Shown one piece after another: positions 40,201-53,230 of a stretch of DNA of 64,000 nucleotides (position 1 is its first letter; every line of letters begins with the position of its first letter). The DNA comes from Macropodus opercularis (Eukaryota > Chordata > Actinopteri > Anabantiformes > Osphronemidae). The stretch covers positions 8,396,001-8,460,000 of the forward strand of contig CM061107.1 of the NCBI GenBank assembly GCA_030770545.1. The letters run 5' to 3'. The notes under the pieces are model-generated. The model was not told the DNA's origin and made no database searches. It saw only the letters and a list, made by a program, of their open reading frames with translations. The translations under genes and the position numbers were made by a program.

Positions 40201-42443
40201 AGGGGATTTGTTTCAGTTCTGTGGTAAAAATTAACACACCGTATGATGTACTTTGCTATTATTTTTCTAAGCTTTGCATGGTTCATAAAAAGACAATACA
40301 TCCAACAAGCATGTTTTGCTGTATCTCCAACATAAAGCCAATGTTTCTACGAAATTCAACTTGTGTCTTAATTAATATTTAATATATACAACTATGACCC
40401 ATCTTGTTTCTTTTCAGTCATGAGGAAGAATCTCCCACATGGTCACAGTATGTGGGGAAAATGTTCACAGCAGCCAGCACCTACTTGCCCACCCAGGTGT
40501 CAGACATGATGCATCAGGACAGAGCCTTCGCCACCGTGCGACTCAACATGTTTGGCTTGAAGAACATCTGTGCCCTGGCTACGTAAGGCACTGTGTAGAC
40601 AGACAAGAGGGGCATGTTTTTTTTAAAGTGTATGTGAGTATGTATACTCACATCCTGTGCATTTTAGGATTCAGAAGCTCCCTCGACTCCTGGTTGCTTC
40701 CTCAGATGGGTATCTTTACATCTATAATGTGGATCCACAGGATGGAGGCGAGTGTGTCCTTGTTCAAAAACACAGGTGTGTTTCTCTAATGGACTGGATC
40801 ATGCAGTCATTAAGTAATTAAGTTAGCTTAATGTTAGGGCTCAAAACTTCATAGCGCTGACAAGAAACTTTACTTACATACAAAAAGTATATAAAAAGTA
40901 AAATTTTAATAGTGTGGTACATATCACACATCTTATAATTTTAACACGGTGTTGGAATTTAGGGTGGCGACTAATAAGTGATTTTACTTTCATTTCCTTG
41001 ATTTTGTCCTGCAGGCTGTTTGACTCTGGTGATGAGGAAGTGGACCAAAGGGAAGAGGAGAAATCAGAAGAAGTCCCTCCCCAACCACCCAGTCAATCAT
41101 ATGCTGCCACCGTGGCTCTTCCTTCAACACCACCTTCCTCCACCACTCTCATGGGTATGATTCTGCTATACATAAGCACTACAGATATTATGTGTATGAT
41201 GATTTACCTCAGGCTTTTATTTTCCTTTTCACAATATAATACAGAAAACATTTTAAATGTTTTAAACTAAGTTGATAAGTAAAAGTAAATACAGTCAGAT
41301 GATCCTGTGTGGGATCCTGTAGCTACTGTAACTGTGACATAAGAGAGATAATTATGTAGGTTAAGCTGCTTTGATTAATCATCCTCATGGCGTTTGTTTA
41401 TTACCCTAACACGTGTGTGAGGATCTGCTTCAAACGTCATGTTTGTTTGCAAATACGTCTACGTATTTAAACAAGATGAATTACACTCTACATAAATTCA
41501 AGACCTCACTCATATGTTTTGGAAAGGAAAGGATGACAAGAGGTTCACTAATCCATGACAATCTGTGTCTACAAATTGTCTTCTTAAATTGCTCAGCAAT
41601 GTTGCTCAACATAATGAAATTCATCAAAATCTCTAAATATATAAGCAAAACATTCAGAGGACTAGGGAAAAACCTTTGTGCACAAGGGTCAAGGATGAAA
41701 ATCTTTGATCTCCCAAAAAGTCTTTGGAAGATCAAAGGCATCATAAACATGCATAAACTCACTGCATAAGCTCAAGATTACTTCCAAACATTGCTGTCTG
41801 TGAACACAGTTCACTTTATTATCCAAACAATTAACTAGAAAACAACAGCTTCTTCCAAATGTTTAACAAATCTACAAAGTATAATAAGATACAGAAGACG
41901 CCGGACTGTTGGGCAGTTAGATTCCTAGGCATAGGGCAAAGCTTTCCCAAAACTCTAGCATCTGGTTTCCTCAGTTACCAGATGTTTACAGACTGATGAT
42001 AAAAGAAGAGGGGGATGCTATACTGTGTAAAACACATGGCATTTTGCGTGTCAAGAAATGTTGTTGTCATGAATTTCAAAAATAGTTTTTAAATATTCTA
42101 TTCATGTGAATAAAACATGGATTAATGAGCAATATGAAAATTATGGGTTTGTTTTTATGTAGTTTTACACAGTGTACTTTGGGTTGTGCTTTGTTAAGGA
42201 CTTATTTCCACAGAAGACTAAGACTACAATGTAAAATTCCTGTGGAAAATGCTGAATGAATTAGTTTTAGCAAATAGGGGAAAGGAGAAAACCTTCTCTG
42301 CAACCTTTCTTCTCTTCCCAGGGTACTCTGAGGATGGTGGGGCCCAGAAGGGTGAGGTCATCCCTGAGCACGAATTTGCCGAGGGTCCGGTTTGTCTGGA
42401 TGACGAGAATGAGTTTCCTCCAGTCGGCAAACAGAGTAACTGA
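37208..42443 (+). CDS. wipi1: WIPI1, PI3P-binding WD40 autophagy protein
   Basis: WIPI1 is a PROPPIN beta-propeller that binds PI3P and PI(3,5)P2 on forming autophagosomes and endosomes. Twelve exons give 443 residues (human 446): 37208-37284, 38554-38636, 38787-38956, 39044-39140, 39386-39483, 39606-39698, 39777-39847, 39998-40105, 40418-40582, 40668-40775, 41015-41154 and 42322-42443. The defining lipid-binding motif is FRRG at 224-227. Other conserved stretches are LVVVVS, SYLAYPGS, THIFKLEQ-like VHIFKLEQ and YLPTQVSDMMHQDRAFAT. The C-terminal tail is acidic (CLDDENEFPP). Exon 11 encodes a low-complexity Glu/Pro-rich linker. Start choice follows the human N terminus; the ATG at 37208 lies in a CpG-rich leader. 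Head-to-head with prkar1a and tail-to-tail with arsg, as in human. Confidence 0.97.
38402..38427. repeat. Short inverted repeat in wipi1 intron 1
   Basis: Ten-base arms (TATAGCCATA and its complement) with a 6-base loop. Confidence 0.7.
41360..42190 (+). mobile_element. Decayed, internally deleted Tc1-like transposon in wipi1 intron 11
   Basis: Two blocks resemble a common teleost Tc1/mariner element as I remember it. The first (about 41655-41820) matches the transposase N-terminal coding part, including TGTGAACACAGTTCAC. The second (about 41895-42190) matches the C-terminal coding and terminal part, including GGTTTCCTCAGTTACCAGAT-like and GTTTACAGACTG stretches, an AAAGAAGAG run and a TTTTACACAGTGTAC end. 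The catalytic middle is missing and no intact transposase ORF remains. The left boundary is uncertain. Confidence 0.7.
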
Positions 42444-44037
42444 CCAGACCACCCGCTTCACAAACCCTGCTGTCCTTGTATTGCAACCTCACTCACTGGC
42501 TTCAAACAGACAAAAAATATTTCTGACATGTTGAGACGTTGTAGCAGCCCAAGTTTTCCGCTGTGTCCCTGCTGGCCTAGGGTCAAATCTTCCTGGTGTT
42601 TCTGTATTCTGCATCCTTTCCTCTTTTTTTAAAGGAACAATGTAAAAAAAACAACAACCTCAGAACATCTTAGGCTCTTTGCTTTGGCAAAAACGTTGAC
42701 TGAAGAGTCCCACATAACTCCATAACTTTTTTTTTTACTAACAAATGAAAGTAAGACTGAATATTATAAGATAGTACAGACACAAGAGACAACAGGGAGG
42801 CCTATCCTGCAGCCTTTATACAGTAACCAGGGGCCAGATTCACAAAAATGCTCTTAGAATCTGGGCGGTCATGTTAGCATTTTTCCTGCAAACCAATGAT
42901 TTAATCTAGTCTTTTCATATATTTTTGTTACATACAACACTTAGAAATTATTATTATTGAAATCCATTATTAAGGGCATTATTGTCAATCAGGCCACGGG
43001 GCATTAAACGTGTCACAGAAAGGAGTAATGGTAAGAAAAAGATATTTTAAGCGTGATACACTATTTAAATCATGATACTTGCAGTCAGTATTAAATGACT
43101 TGCAGATGCAGCTGTGATACTAATTATGGTAACGACAGATGAGACTGAAAACCCACAGCGTCACGATCGTAACCTGATAGTATATCTGGAAGCTTGAAGA
43201 CGAGCTGTACGTGACAAAGTTTCACGTCCTTGAGTTTCAGTAATATCTTGAAGATGCTTTTATTACATGATGCTGAATATGTTAACATGTACGTCATTAT
43301 TACTTTGATGTATTAAATATTTTACTGCTAAATCTTTTAGGAATTACACATCAACGCATAGACTTACCATGCATAGATATATATATTGAGGATTTCTAAA
43401 GTGTGTATAATGTGTATATAAGTAACATTTATATATAGTACTGTTGTTTTAAGTAACATGGTAATACCATTGTATTTGCCAAAAGGTGGCACTGTTAGGA
43501 CACCCACACACTGCATTGAGCTGTGCAGTATTGGACATTTACACCAGAGACTCATTAAAGCTGATAAATGACTCAACCTCTGCACTCTCTGTTTGATTTA
43601 GCATCATCATTTATGTTGTATGTTTTCATTCAGTCTAATCACATAAAGAATAATATTTTTAGGTAGTTTTTTTACTTGTCATAAACAACTGAAATCATAT
43701 TATCGATTGTTGTTTCTTCATTGCAACAAACTTTGAAACAACAGCAAACGAAATTGAGGCATTTCGTCAGTTTTTTTTCCGACTGGATGGATTTTACCCC
43801 AATAGCTGACTTCACACAGAACCACCTCTCTCTGGCCAAGGTTTGACTTCTATTTGCTCCATTTGTTTGCACAGCTTCTGCTGCATCTGGACATTGAACC
43901 TCCTACACAACATATTCCACAAACAAACAAGTAGTATACTAACTAATTAATATAACAAAGGATGTATTTGTCTCAACATCTCCGCCACTGTCTTTCAGCC
44001 TTTTGCGTGAGTGCTGTTCATTGTGATTTACCGTCCC
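42444..44037. other. Tail-to-tail interval between wipi1 and arsg
   Basis: AT-rich 1.6 kb. The left part is wipi1 3' UTR with an ATTAAA signal at 43554-43559. The right part should include the arsg 3' UTR, for which I could not choose a signal. No further coding exon was seen. Confidence 0.6.
43554..43559 (+). terminator. wipi1 candidate polyadenylation signal (ATTAAA)
   Basis: ATTAAA 1.1 kb after the wipi1 stop, followed by a GT/T-rich stretch. No better AATAAA lies nearer in this orientation. Confidence 0.4.
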
Positions 44038-47000
44038 TCAGCCCTGTGTGGGGCACCGGCAAACAACCTGCGTTTGATCACAGCAGGGCGCAGCTGATTT
44101 GTCTACGCTGTAGTCCGCTGTGGACACAGACGTGTCGGTGGCAATGTCCCACAACAGCTCCTCCCTCCTGCGGGCAATGCGCTCTGCTGTCACCTTGTAC
44201 TCAGGTGTCCTGACATCCAGGGGTGTTTCCTCAGACTTGTCATGCTCTACATCAAATATCAGCGGTGGGTCATGGAGCTGATGCTTGCCTGTTGCACCAC
44301 CACATGCCTCAGCTGCACCTACAAGGGCCCAGGAATGTTATCCATAGCATGAACCCCTATAAAATCTCTACTATTGCATTAATGATTGTGATGATTGTTG
44401 CCTGTCTGTCTCTCCAGTATGAAAGGCTATCCAGCAAAGGCTTAAACACACAAAGACAATCAAAATCTTGAGAGCCACAGAGTCTTAGACAGTATGTCTG
44501 CACAGAACAAGAGTTGACAGCTTGGTATCATCCTGTTGACAGGATTTCCTGTTCATTCTCAACCATAATGACTAGGCATAACTCTGCGCTGTGTATATAT
44601 ATATCTAAATAAATGTGTCATCAGTGTTGGAGATGGTAGCTCTGTAGCAGTTCTAATTATAGTAATAAAATGGCATCTATGTGACCTGTGAACGTTACCT
44701 GTTATGTAGAAAGCTTTGTGTTTCCCTGTTCGAACTGCCTGAAGGTCACCAAACCTCCCTGCAGCACCGCTGTTAGGATGGAAAAGAAACTGCACAAAAA
44801 GAACAAACCTATTGACTTCAGTAAGGGCCTGGATACACACCCCCAATGACAACCTGAAGAAATATAGAGTCAAATTAGTAACAAATACTGTTAGTACCTC
44901 ATGACCGGTGTGTTGACCATGCAGAAGGATATTTGTGGCGTCAATGCCGTCGTAACGTCTGCTGGAAGGGGGAATTACCCCTGCCAGGGACAGAACTGTT
45001 GTGAAGATGTCCATACCGCTGAAGCGGTGCGTAGACAGGAGGAGAAGGGATTGACAGGAGTTATTCTGATATTTGAGTCAGAACTAAAGTGGAGGACTGA
45101 CCAATGACAAGACGGACACCAACATCCCTAGAGCAATAGTTAAATGCATTTCTGCATTGATAATTCTGTCTAATAAAGATGAACTATGCCACAGTAAATA
45201 TTATTGATCGGTTAGTTAATACGGAGGACATAAACAAAGGCCAAAACACAGAGTATCTGAGAAAGCACATGATTTAATGTCATTTCTATATAAAACAAAA
45301 GTACCTCAGCAAGGCGGAGCTGGTGGTGTTTGCGGGAATGCTTCCAGGCCAGTAGGCCACTGTTGGCACCCTGTGGCCTCCTTCCCAGGTGGTCCGCTTG
45401 GCTGAACCTCCCCCTAGCACAAAAGAATTGGATGGTTAGCAGCAATTAGGTGTAATGTTGGTGCATCCCTCACCTTTTACTAAACGCAACTAAAGTTTAT
45501 ACCTCTGCTGGTTTGCCACTTTCCTGTGAAAGGTCCCACACTTCCTGCATACTGGCACTTTTGTTCCCAAGGGCCATTGTCACCTAATGCAATGCACACA
45601 TATATAATTATGATTAGGGGATTTATGGATTACAGTAACACTAGTAGAGCTGTTGAACACTAACCAGTGAACCAGATGAGAGTGTTGTCTTTTTCTGTGT
45701 CATCAGAAGCACTCTTTACTGCCCCCACTAGGTTGTCCATCTCTCGCAGGCTGGCAGTGTATACTTTGCCATTATTTGGATGATAAGTAGAGGGGTAGGG
45801 CTCTGAAGGGGGTGGTGGGGACAGGGGAACATGCATGTGAGCTAGCGCTATGTAGAGCAGATACGGCTGTCCTTGCTCTCTGCAAAGATGAAGTGACACC
45901 ATGACGGAAAATGCAAAAGTCATGAAAGCTTCTCCTTTTGTATTTGGCAGAATATGGCAAAACGAACCTAATATAAATGTATTTTTATACTGTAATCGTC
46001 TTAGAAACGAATTTGTGTGATATTCATGGGTTAAAGAACACGTTATCTGCTTTAAAAGCCATGGTGAATGAATTAAAGGCCACATGAATGTGGGCAATTA
46101 TTGAAGCTTGTTAGACTAGTTTTATAACACCTTCTAGCACCAGCTGGAAACAGCAGCATAAGCAAAGTAGCGGAAAATAAACAGAATTCCTTGGGCCAGA
46201 ATGAAGTTGTTTTGTAGTTCGTTTGAGCCTGTTTGGTTTGACACTCAAGTTGCACAATCAGTAAATGTTGTGCTTGTCCCTCTAAAAGGGCGGTGACCTG
46301 CTCATCCAAAGTGCATTTGTACTGCTGCAGCTTGTCGATATCTAATAAAGGGAACTGAAGCATAAACATTTAAGTAGGTCATCCATTTGTACCTTGCTTT
46401 GTGTATAATTCTAGTGGCAGCAGATTTGTACTGGTCCGTAAGTGTCCATAAGTCCAGTGGTTGCTCCACTATGCTACTGTTTTCAATCAGAGGAAGACCC
46501 ACTTTGGAATAACAGCCTTCGTGTACACTCCTCTTCAACCTAAATCATGTTAACAAAAGCACATGACAACTTAATAAAAGCCTTTTTTGTGGTTAAGAGT
46601 GTCACAAAAAAAACATCCTACCAGACAGGACACTTCAGATCCTGCTGAGTAGGTTGGAGGGCAGAGCTTTGGAGTTTAGTAAAATGTAGGCTGGTCAAAC
46701 TTAGATATGAAGGCTTTATGATTAACCTTTAAAATTTGCAACATTTGTGAAATTTTTATTCAGTCTAACAGCTTTAGTTTATCATTATAGCTTATTTCTG
46801 TGTTGAGAAGAGAGACAAACTACCTTCATCTGTAAAACATTACTGGCAAAGTGAAATCTTTGTTAATGTAGTGGCACAGATCCACACCTGACCGCTTGGG
46901 ATCCATATCTGTCACAGGGCAGGCACTGGGGCAAGTTATATCCTGGTGTATCAGTACAGCCCATGTCATTACTGTATGGGATACCCAAGTAGTAGTCAAA

Positions 47001-48204
47001 ACCTGTACAGGGGACAAAAAAGCCAGACACAATGTTAGAGTTTTTCCTAAATCATATATTGCACTGCACCAGTCCCCTAAATCACATTCAAGTACCTTTG
47101 TAACTTTCAAAGTGAAGAAAATGTTCCTCACCGGGTACTAAAGTAAAGACCACAGGGGTAAGCTAAACAGAATCTGAGCAGAGAGCGGTCGCTACAGCGG
47201 TGACCCTGCAATGACGACCATGCCAGTGCTAATGGTGGGTGGCTGCTGAGTCAGCTGAGGGCCACATGTCAAGAGCAATTGTGTCATTTCGCAAGACACA
47301 GCTGCAGGGAGTGGATTACTGACCCCGTTTAGTCTGCTCCCTGCAGAGAGGCTGGTGGACTCGCTCACACCCTCGGTGTCCCTGGAGTCTGTGCAGTGTG
47401 GGAAATTCGGTATCTAGTACAGAGCGTATGGGTAAAGTAACACTGGCAGTGTCTTCACCCCATGACGCGTGTATTAAACAGAGACGATTCATCACGCTGC
47501 AAATGGATATTCTTCAATTCTTTTAAGAACGAGTAACTCTCAGATTAATATTAATATTTCTATGTCAACAGATGGACAGCGAGTGATTTATAGTTACAAA
47601 GTGTACTGTACTAGGCTCTGATCTGGGACTACAAATGTCAAGCTCCATCTTACTGTACCTCTGTTAATTGGACTGTATGGTCCATTGTGGCCCAGGTGCC
47701 ATTTTCCGATCATGGCTGTGTAATAGCCCGCCCTCTGTAGAAGCTGGGGTAAGGTAACTTCGGAGAGAGGTAGGCCAGCTACAGAGTTCACCGCAAAGTT
47801 ATGAGTCACTCCATTTCTAAGGCCATAACGGCCAGTCAGGATGGCAGCACGGGATGGAGAGCAGGTTGATGCTGGGGAATGGAAGTCTGTCAGTCTGGAA
47901 AAGCACCAAAGTCATTAACTTCCTGAAAACTGATATCACTGCTAGCCAAATAATCGGGAAATGAATATATTCTCCACCTTAGCCCTTGCTCTGCCATCAG
48001 GTTGAGGTAAGGTGTGTTGTTTGACTTCTTTTCAGGCTGGTTAACATCCAGGTCACCCCAGCCTATATCATCGGCCAGTATGATGATAAAATTGGGTTTT
48101 TTACTGGACTTCTCAACTCTGACTCTATGCTGGGACACAGTGTGAAGCAGCAGCCCACACAGCAGCATCCCAAACAGAAGAGACATGGAAAGAGCCTCCG
48201 CCAT
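44038..48204 (-). CDS. arsg: Arylsulfatase G, lysosomal sulfatase
   Basis: ARSG is a lysosomal sulfatase that removes 3-O-sulfate from glucosamine in heparan sulfate. Ten exons give 540 residues (human 525): 47978-48204, 47659-47894, 46888-47002, 46393-46539, 45665-45879, 45503-45583, 45305-45413, 44898-45018, 44699-44789 and 44038-44318. Residues 1-24 form a signal peptide (LSMSLLFGMLLCGLLL). IIILADDIGWGDL carries the metal-binding Asp pair. Cys87 in STCSPSR is the formylglycine precursor of the CxPSR signature, and YYTAMIGKWHLGH is the second sulfatase signature. ALAHMHVPL, WFTGDNGPW and TTWEGGHRVP are active-site segments; FHPNSGAAG and a Cys-rich C-terminus follow. A 3' splice site about 14 bases upstream of the ATG implies a non-coding first exon. 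The 46888 donor is GTGTGG; a GTCAGG just inside is the alternative but breaks the phase. Confidence 0.96.
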
Positions 48205-50929
48205 TCGGAGTCAAAACCTGCAAAGAGTTTTAATAAGACCTGAAGTAGACATACACACAATAAACGTGACTGCATGCATTAAACTGAGACACAGTGCAAA
48301 CCTGAGCAATATAAAGATGATGCAGGTGTGACAGTGAGTGACGGAGATGTGAGCAGAGTGTAATCCACATCAGCATTTGTCAAACCGTTCAACGTGTGAT
48401 TCTGTTTTTCACTTGAAGGCACTTTGGGCTCACTTTTAAAGGGTAAAGGTTGTTTTAAAGAGTAACTGTTTACACAAATGCTGTAGCTCTGCAACTGAAT
48501 GACCAGCTTACACAACAACCCAAACCCGCTACAGCAGCTCCAATTAACAAGGCATATTTTATTATTATTTTATTTATTATCCGTTGTTATATAGTCCATA
48601 TTTCCATATAACCACTAAACGTCAAAACAGGTTATTTAGAGTGTAAATAAAATTAACTACTGGGTGTATTTGGGATAACTTTTGAGAAAATGACCCACGT
48701 AAAGTCTTAGAGCTTTGTTTCCACGCACAGCGGACTCTGGCGTTTCCTCCATATACTGACCCTGCTGCTAAGCTGTTAAAGGGGCTTGTAGAGAGTCTGC
48801 AGACGGTTATAAGCAGCCAGATCCCTTTAAAGCCGCTTCCCCCGGTGCCGCTGGCCGGAGGCAGAGCAGGAGGAGGGGGTTCACCAGTGTCCGCCGCTGT
48901 CACGGAGCGACTTCATACGCGTGTGTCTCGGCGTCTTCGGGTCCATGTGAACGCGTCTCTGTGGAGCGAATACATGAGAAGATGTGAACTTCATTCGCTC
49001 GTCGCGTTTCACACTAACCAGCCGAGAACCAACAGCCGAGCGAGCGACATATTTCCGGCTGGAACTGGCTACACACAGGTGAGAGCGAGCTACGGCTAAA
49101 AAAAAACAAAAAAAAAAACCCCGCACACGTCCATTCATTGTAACCGAGCGCACCCGCGTTAGCTGAGGTGATGTACGCGACTCGAGTTTTATTCAGGATT
49201 AATTTACGCGGGTCAAACTGGCGACTGACGTGTACTCACAAAGTGTTTGGAGGCAGTTAGTGAAGTAGAACAAAGACCACGTGAGCCGCCGCCGGTCTGC
49301 GCGTTGCATCAGCCGCGCGAGCAGCTCGAGGAGCCGCATGTAAACACGAGCCGCCCCGTCCTTTCCTCTAGAAAGTAATCAGTATATCACACTATACGCA
49401 TTTAATTTAGTTTAGTTTAGTTTCAACGCAGTGTTGTTTTTGTCTGTAGTTCTAATAAAAGAATTTTAAAAATGTTGGGGGACTAGTTCTTGTTATTTAT
49501 AAGGAAGTAACTTAGTTTATCTCTATAGGGCATCTTTACAAAAATAAGCAGTAGACAAAAAAGAACTGAAATAGAAAGTAACTCAGTAAATGAATGCAAG
49601 GAAAAAGCTTTAAGGTGAGTTTAATGGTGTATTCTTTGACTTTGTATTGACAGCTAAATTATAATTTAAATAGCCATCATATGGCTATTTAAATTCACAT
49701 GGCTGCTTGGTTTCAGCTGTGCCGTGTCCGCTGTTCTGTAAATTTTGTGAGTAGATCCAATGACTCAATAGTAGATAATAGAACATTCAATGAAAACAAT
49801 TCAATGTTGACTATTAAAATGAAACGGACAAAGGCTGAATCAGAGTAGTACAGGGTACGTTCATAGTGATTCATACCTGTATCTCTAAAGCAACAATGCA
49901 GAGAACATAAGCGCCGAATCAGGTTTGACTAGCTGTAATCAGAGTTAACAGATAACTGAAACAATGTCCTCAATCAGCAGAAATGTTTCTCCAAAGTCAT
50001 TGGGCTAAACATAAAAAATAAACCTTTAGCCCAATTATGTTAATTCCCAGACTGCTTAAGCCTTAAATTAGCTTTGGTCCATCATTTATGAATAAATGTG
50101 TTTGCGAATTTGGGATTTGCTATTATGTGTGTTCCCTTTGTTATGTCAAAGAAATAGGCCATTACCATGTCGCGTTTTAGACAAAACAGCCACTAACGGC
50201 GTGTTTCGCACACACTCAGAGCTGCAGCTCTACTTGGAAAACTGTCCCCGCTGCTGATGCGCAAAGCATCGAGTTTTACTCCCGGCTCCAAACGCATTAA
50301 TAATTGATGAGACCCAGCCCTGTGCAGAGAGGCTGCACTGCGATGAACGACCGCAGCTTTTCCCGTTTACACATTAGACAGCAGCCTGGCGGGGATGCAA
50401 GAGGCAGCATCAGGTCTCCGAGCTTACCCCGGCAGGCAGGGACGGGTTCGGGCTCGCCGGCTTTAACCCGATCTGTCATGGGACGCGGAGCAGCACAAAA
50501 CCTCGAGGTGCTCGTTGAGTCTGCGAGAATTTGATGCTGGCTGCGACGGGCTACGCGGGTCGGGAGCGCGCACAGGCGTGTACGCTGTCTGGTTTGTTGT
50601 TAGCTTAATTTGACTGCGGTGGACATGAATCTTAAAAGTGTCTAATGCAGCTCGTGTCACATTATAAACGGCCACATAGGAATCTGCCAATATGTATGGT
50701 ATTCATGTAAGATAACGCAGTTTAGGTTTGCAGCAACTTAACAGTGGCTCTATTGTGAAGCAGCCATGCTAAAGTCAGCTAATCCAGGTGGGATGCGCGT
50801 CCACGCTTCATTATGCGCCTCTACGAAGCTCACGGCTACATCCATTGTTTCCGGCACATGTTGTGTTGTTATTGGTGAAAATGGTCATTAATTTTTTTTG
50901 AAATTTTCTGACCATTTCTGTCTAGAGTC
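48205..50929. promoter_or_regulatory. arsg/slc16a6 divergent promoter region
   Basis: A 2.7 kb head-to-head interval with CpG-rich DNA at about 48830-49370 and again near 50200-50560. A consensus donor after 49078 (CAG|GTGAGAG) and an acceptor just before the slc16a6 ATG suggest a non-coding slc16a6 exon ending at 49078. ORFs here are GC-driven and unconvincing. A perfect hairpin is at 49663-49695. Confidence 0.5.
49663..49695. repeat. Perfect 15-bp stem-loop
   Basis: Arms AATTTAAATAGCCAT and its exact complement flank a 3-base CAT loop. It is very AT-rich and lies between the two CpG-rich parts of the arsg/slc16a6 interval. Confidence 0.85.
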
Positions 50930-53230
50930 ATGGGGATGTTTGGAATAAAGGGAAGACGTTTCTTGGGGCCCAATGTGTACCCAGAGGCCCCTGATGGAGG
51001 ATGGGGGTGGGTGGTGGCTGTGGCCTTCTTCCTAGTGGAGGCGTTCACCTATGGCATCATCAAGAGTTTTGGCATCTTCCTCGAGGACCTGATGAAAGAG
51101 TTTGACGAGACCAACAGTCGAATCTCCTGGGTCGTTTCCATCTGTGTGTTTGTCATGACGTTCAATGGTGAGTGAAGCTATTGAGGTTCAATTGTGGCAA
51201 CAATTCAGACCCAAACTGATTAGTGACGGTGGCTTTCTGTGCACCTCAGGTCCTCTCTCCTCCATGCTGACTAGTCGGTTTGGGTTCCAACTTGTTGTCA
51301 TGATTGGAGGATTACTTATTTCCTTGGGAACCATTGCCACCAGCTTTGCCAACTCTGTTAATCAAATGTACGTCACCTATGGATTAATTGCAGGTATTGC
51401 ATTGCTTACTTATTCCTTTCATCACAGAATTTTGTTTTTGGGAGCTTATCTATCAGAATTAATTGAAACAACTTTCATCTCGTCCTCTGTGCAGGCATGG
51501 GCTACTGTCTGACCTTCCTTCCTACTGTGTCCATCTTGTCCCAGTACTTCAATCACCGACGGTCTCTGGTCACAGCTATGGCGTCCACTGGAGAATCTCT
51601 GGCCATGTTTGCCCTGGCACCAGGTGAGTGTGCATACAATTGTAACAGAATGTTCTTCTTCCATTCTCTAAATACTGTACATACAATGTTTTGTTGCTGT
51701 TATTACTCACTCAGTAAATTATTTTGTCCATCAGCCTTCTCTGCACTGAAGAACCAAATCGGCTGGCGACATACTATGGCAGTGATAGGAACTTTACAGA
51801 GCACTGTTATCATGTGTGGTGTTGTGCTTCGACCAATCATTATCAAACCCAAAGAGATCCATGAGACTGGCAAAGCATCCTCAAAAGAGGCGGAAGCCCT
51901 CACTACACAGGAAGCAGTAGAAGTCCCAAGAACGGATGACTCACACGCTCAACTAAATACCTCAAGCACTCTGGTCAAAAATTCAGCCAGAGGTTCTGCG
52001 AGCACTGAAGACATTTGTGTCCAGTCTTTAAAGGACACAGCTAACGGCTACCCAGAGGAGAAGAGTTTACTAAACAAAGATGTGTGGTCAGAGACGGAAC
52101 AGAAGTCTGTCGAATTAAGTCAATTTGAAAATGAATGTGGGAAAAAGGATAAAGACGCAGAGAAACAAGAAGTCCAAGATAAGGAAGCTAAATCAAGTGG
52201 TGAAAAGACATTTGCAAAGAATTGCAAACTACTAGATTTCTCTGTTCTCAGAGAGCGCAGCTTTATTTTCTACTCTCTATTTGGACTTTTTGCCACGCTC
52301 GGCTTCTTCGCACCTCAGCTGTACATCATCAAACTGAGCATTAGTCGCGGTGTGGAGCCAGCGCGCGCCACCTACATGCTCTCCACTATGGCTGTGGCTG
52401 AAATCGTCGGCCGATTTACCATTGGGTGGGTCCTGACATGGAAGCAGCTCTCCAACAAGAAGCTTTTTGTGCTTCTGGCATGTATCATTACACTGACTGT
52501 AGATCTGGTGGGATTTACTTTGGCTACGGAGGTCTATAGCCTGGCTGTGTGCTGCGCCGTGTATGGCTTCTTTATGGGAACTGTGGCATGCACTCACATC
52601 CCCATGCTCGCTGAGGATGATGTGGTGGGCATAGAGAGGATGTCTTCAGCTGCTGGTGTCTACGTGTTTATACAAAGCTTTGCTGGGCTCGCTGGACCCC
52701 CACTCGGAGGTTAGATCTTGCATGACGTTTTTGAAAAAGAACTGACTGCTTCATTGATGTAGGCATTACTATTGTACATACTGTACAACAACTGAGTAGA
52801 TATGAAACAGAATCGTACGGAGCATGACTGCTTGCTGTAGCTCTAGTAAAATCATAGTTAATTAGTAAAAGCGTTGGATTACGCCTAATTAATGCTTCCT
52901 TTGAATTCTACTCTATCTCCAGGTGTGATCGTGGATGTGACACAAAACTACGGCTCCGCCTTCTACTCTTTCTCCGCCGGCATGGCACTGAGTGCGATAT
53001 TCCTGGGTTTGGTAAAACCTGCTAAGAGAGGGTTACTCTGTCGAAAGAGGAACTCAGGATGTCCAGACCACCAGCATGAAATGAAGGAGGACTGTGAGGA
53101 ACAGAGCACAGTGCAGGGGCCGCACGAAAGAACGGACAGCGCAGAAGACTGCTTGAAAGTCGACGGTAACGCGGACCACAACCAGATGGAGGCCACGAGT
53201 GATGTCCAGGATGTTATCCGCTTTGCTTGA
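50930..53230 (+). CDS. slc16a6: Monocarboxylate transporter 7 (SLC16A6)
   Basis: SLC16A6 is a 12-helix major facilitator transporter; the zebrafish orthologue slc16a6a is known for hepatic beta-hydroxybutyrate export. Five exons give 597 residues: 50930-51167, 51250-51393, 51495-51623, 51735-52709 and 52923-53230. The family signature PDGGWGWVVA is at about 21-30 and the second motif, SQYFNHRRSLVTA, follows helix 4. AEDDVVGIERMSSAAGVY lies in the C-terminal half. The central loop between helices 6 and 7 (about 203-342) is hydrophilic and Glu/Lys/Ser-rich, longer than I recall for human MCT7 (523 residues total). The first ATG of exon 1 was taken; a second in-frame ATG is two codons later. An acceptor (TCTAG) sits directly upstream, so the 5' UTR is spliced. 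Confidence 0.95.

Noticed and set aside
48845..49099. GC-rich ORF in the arsg/slc16a6 interval
   Set aside because: No family resemblance, overlapping minus ORF, and a clear splice donor at 49078. It is better explained as a CpG-island leader exon.
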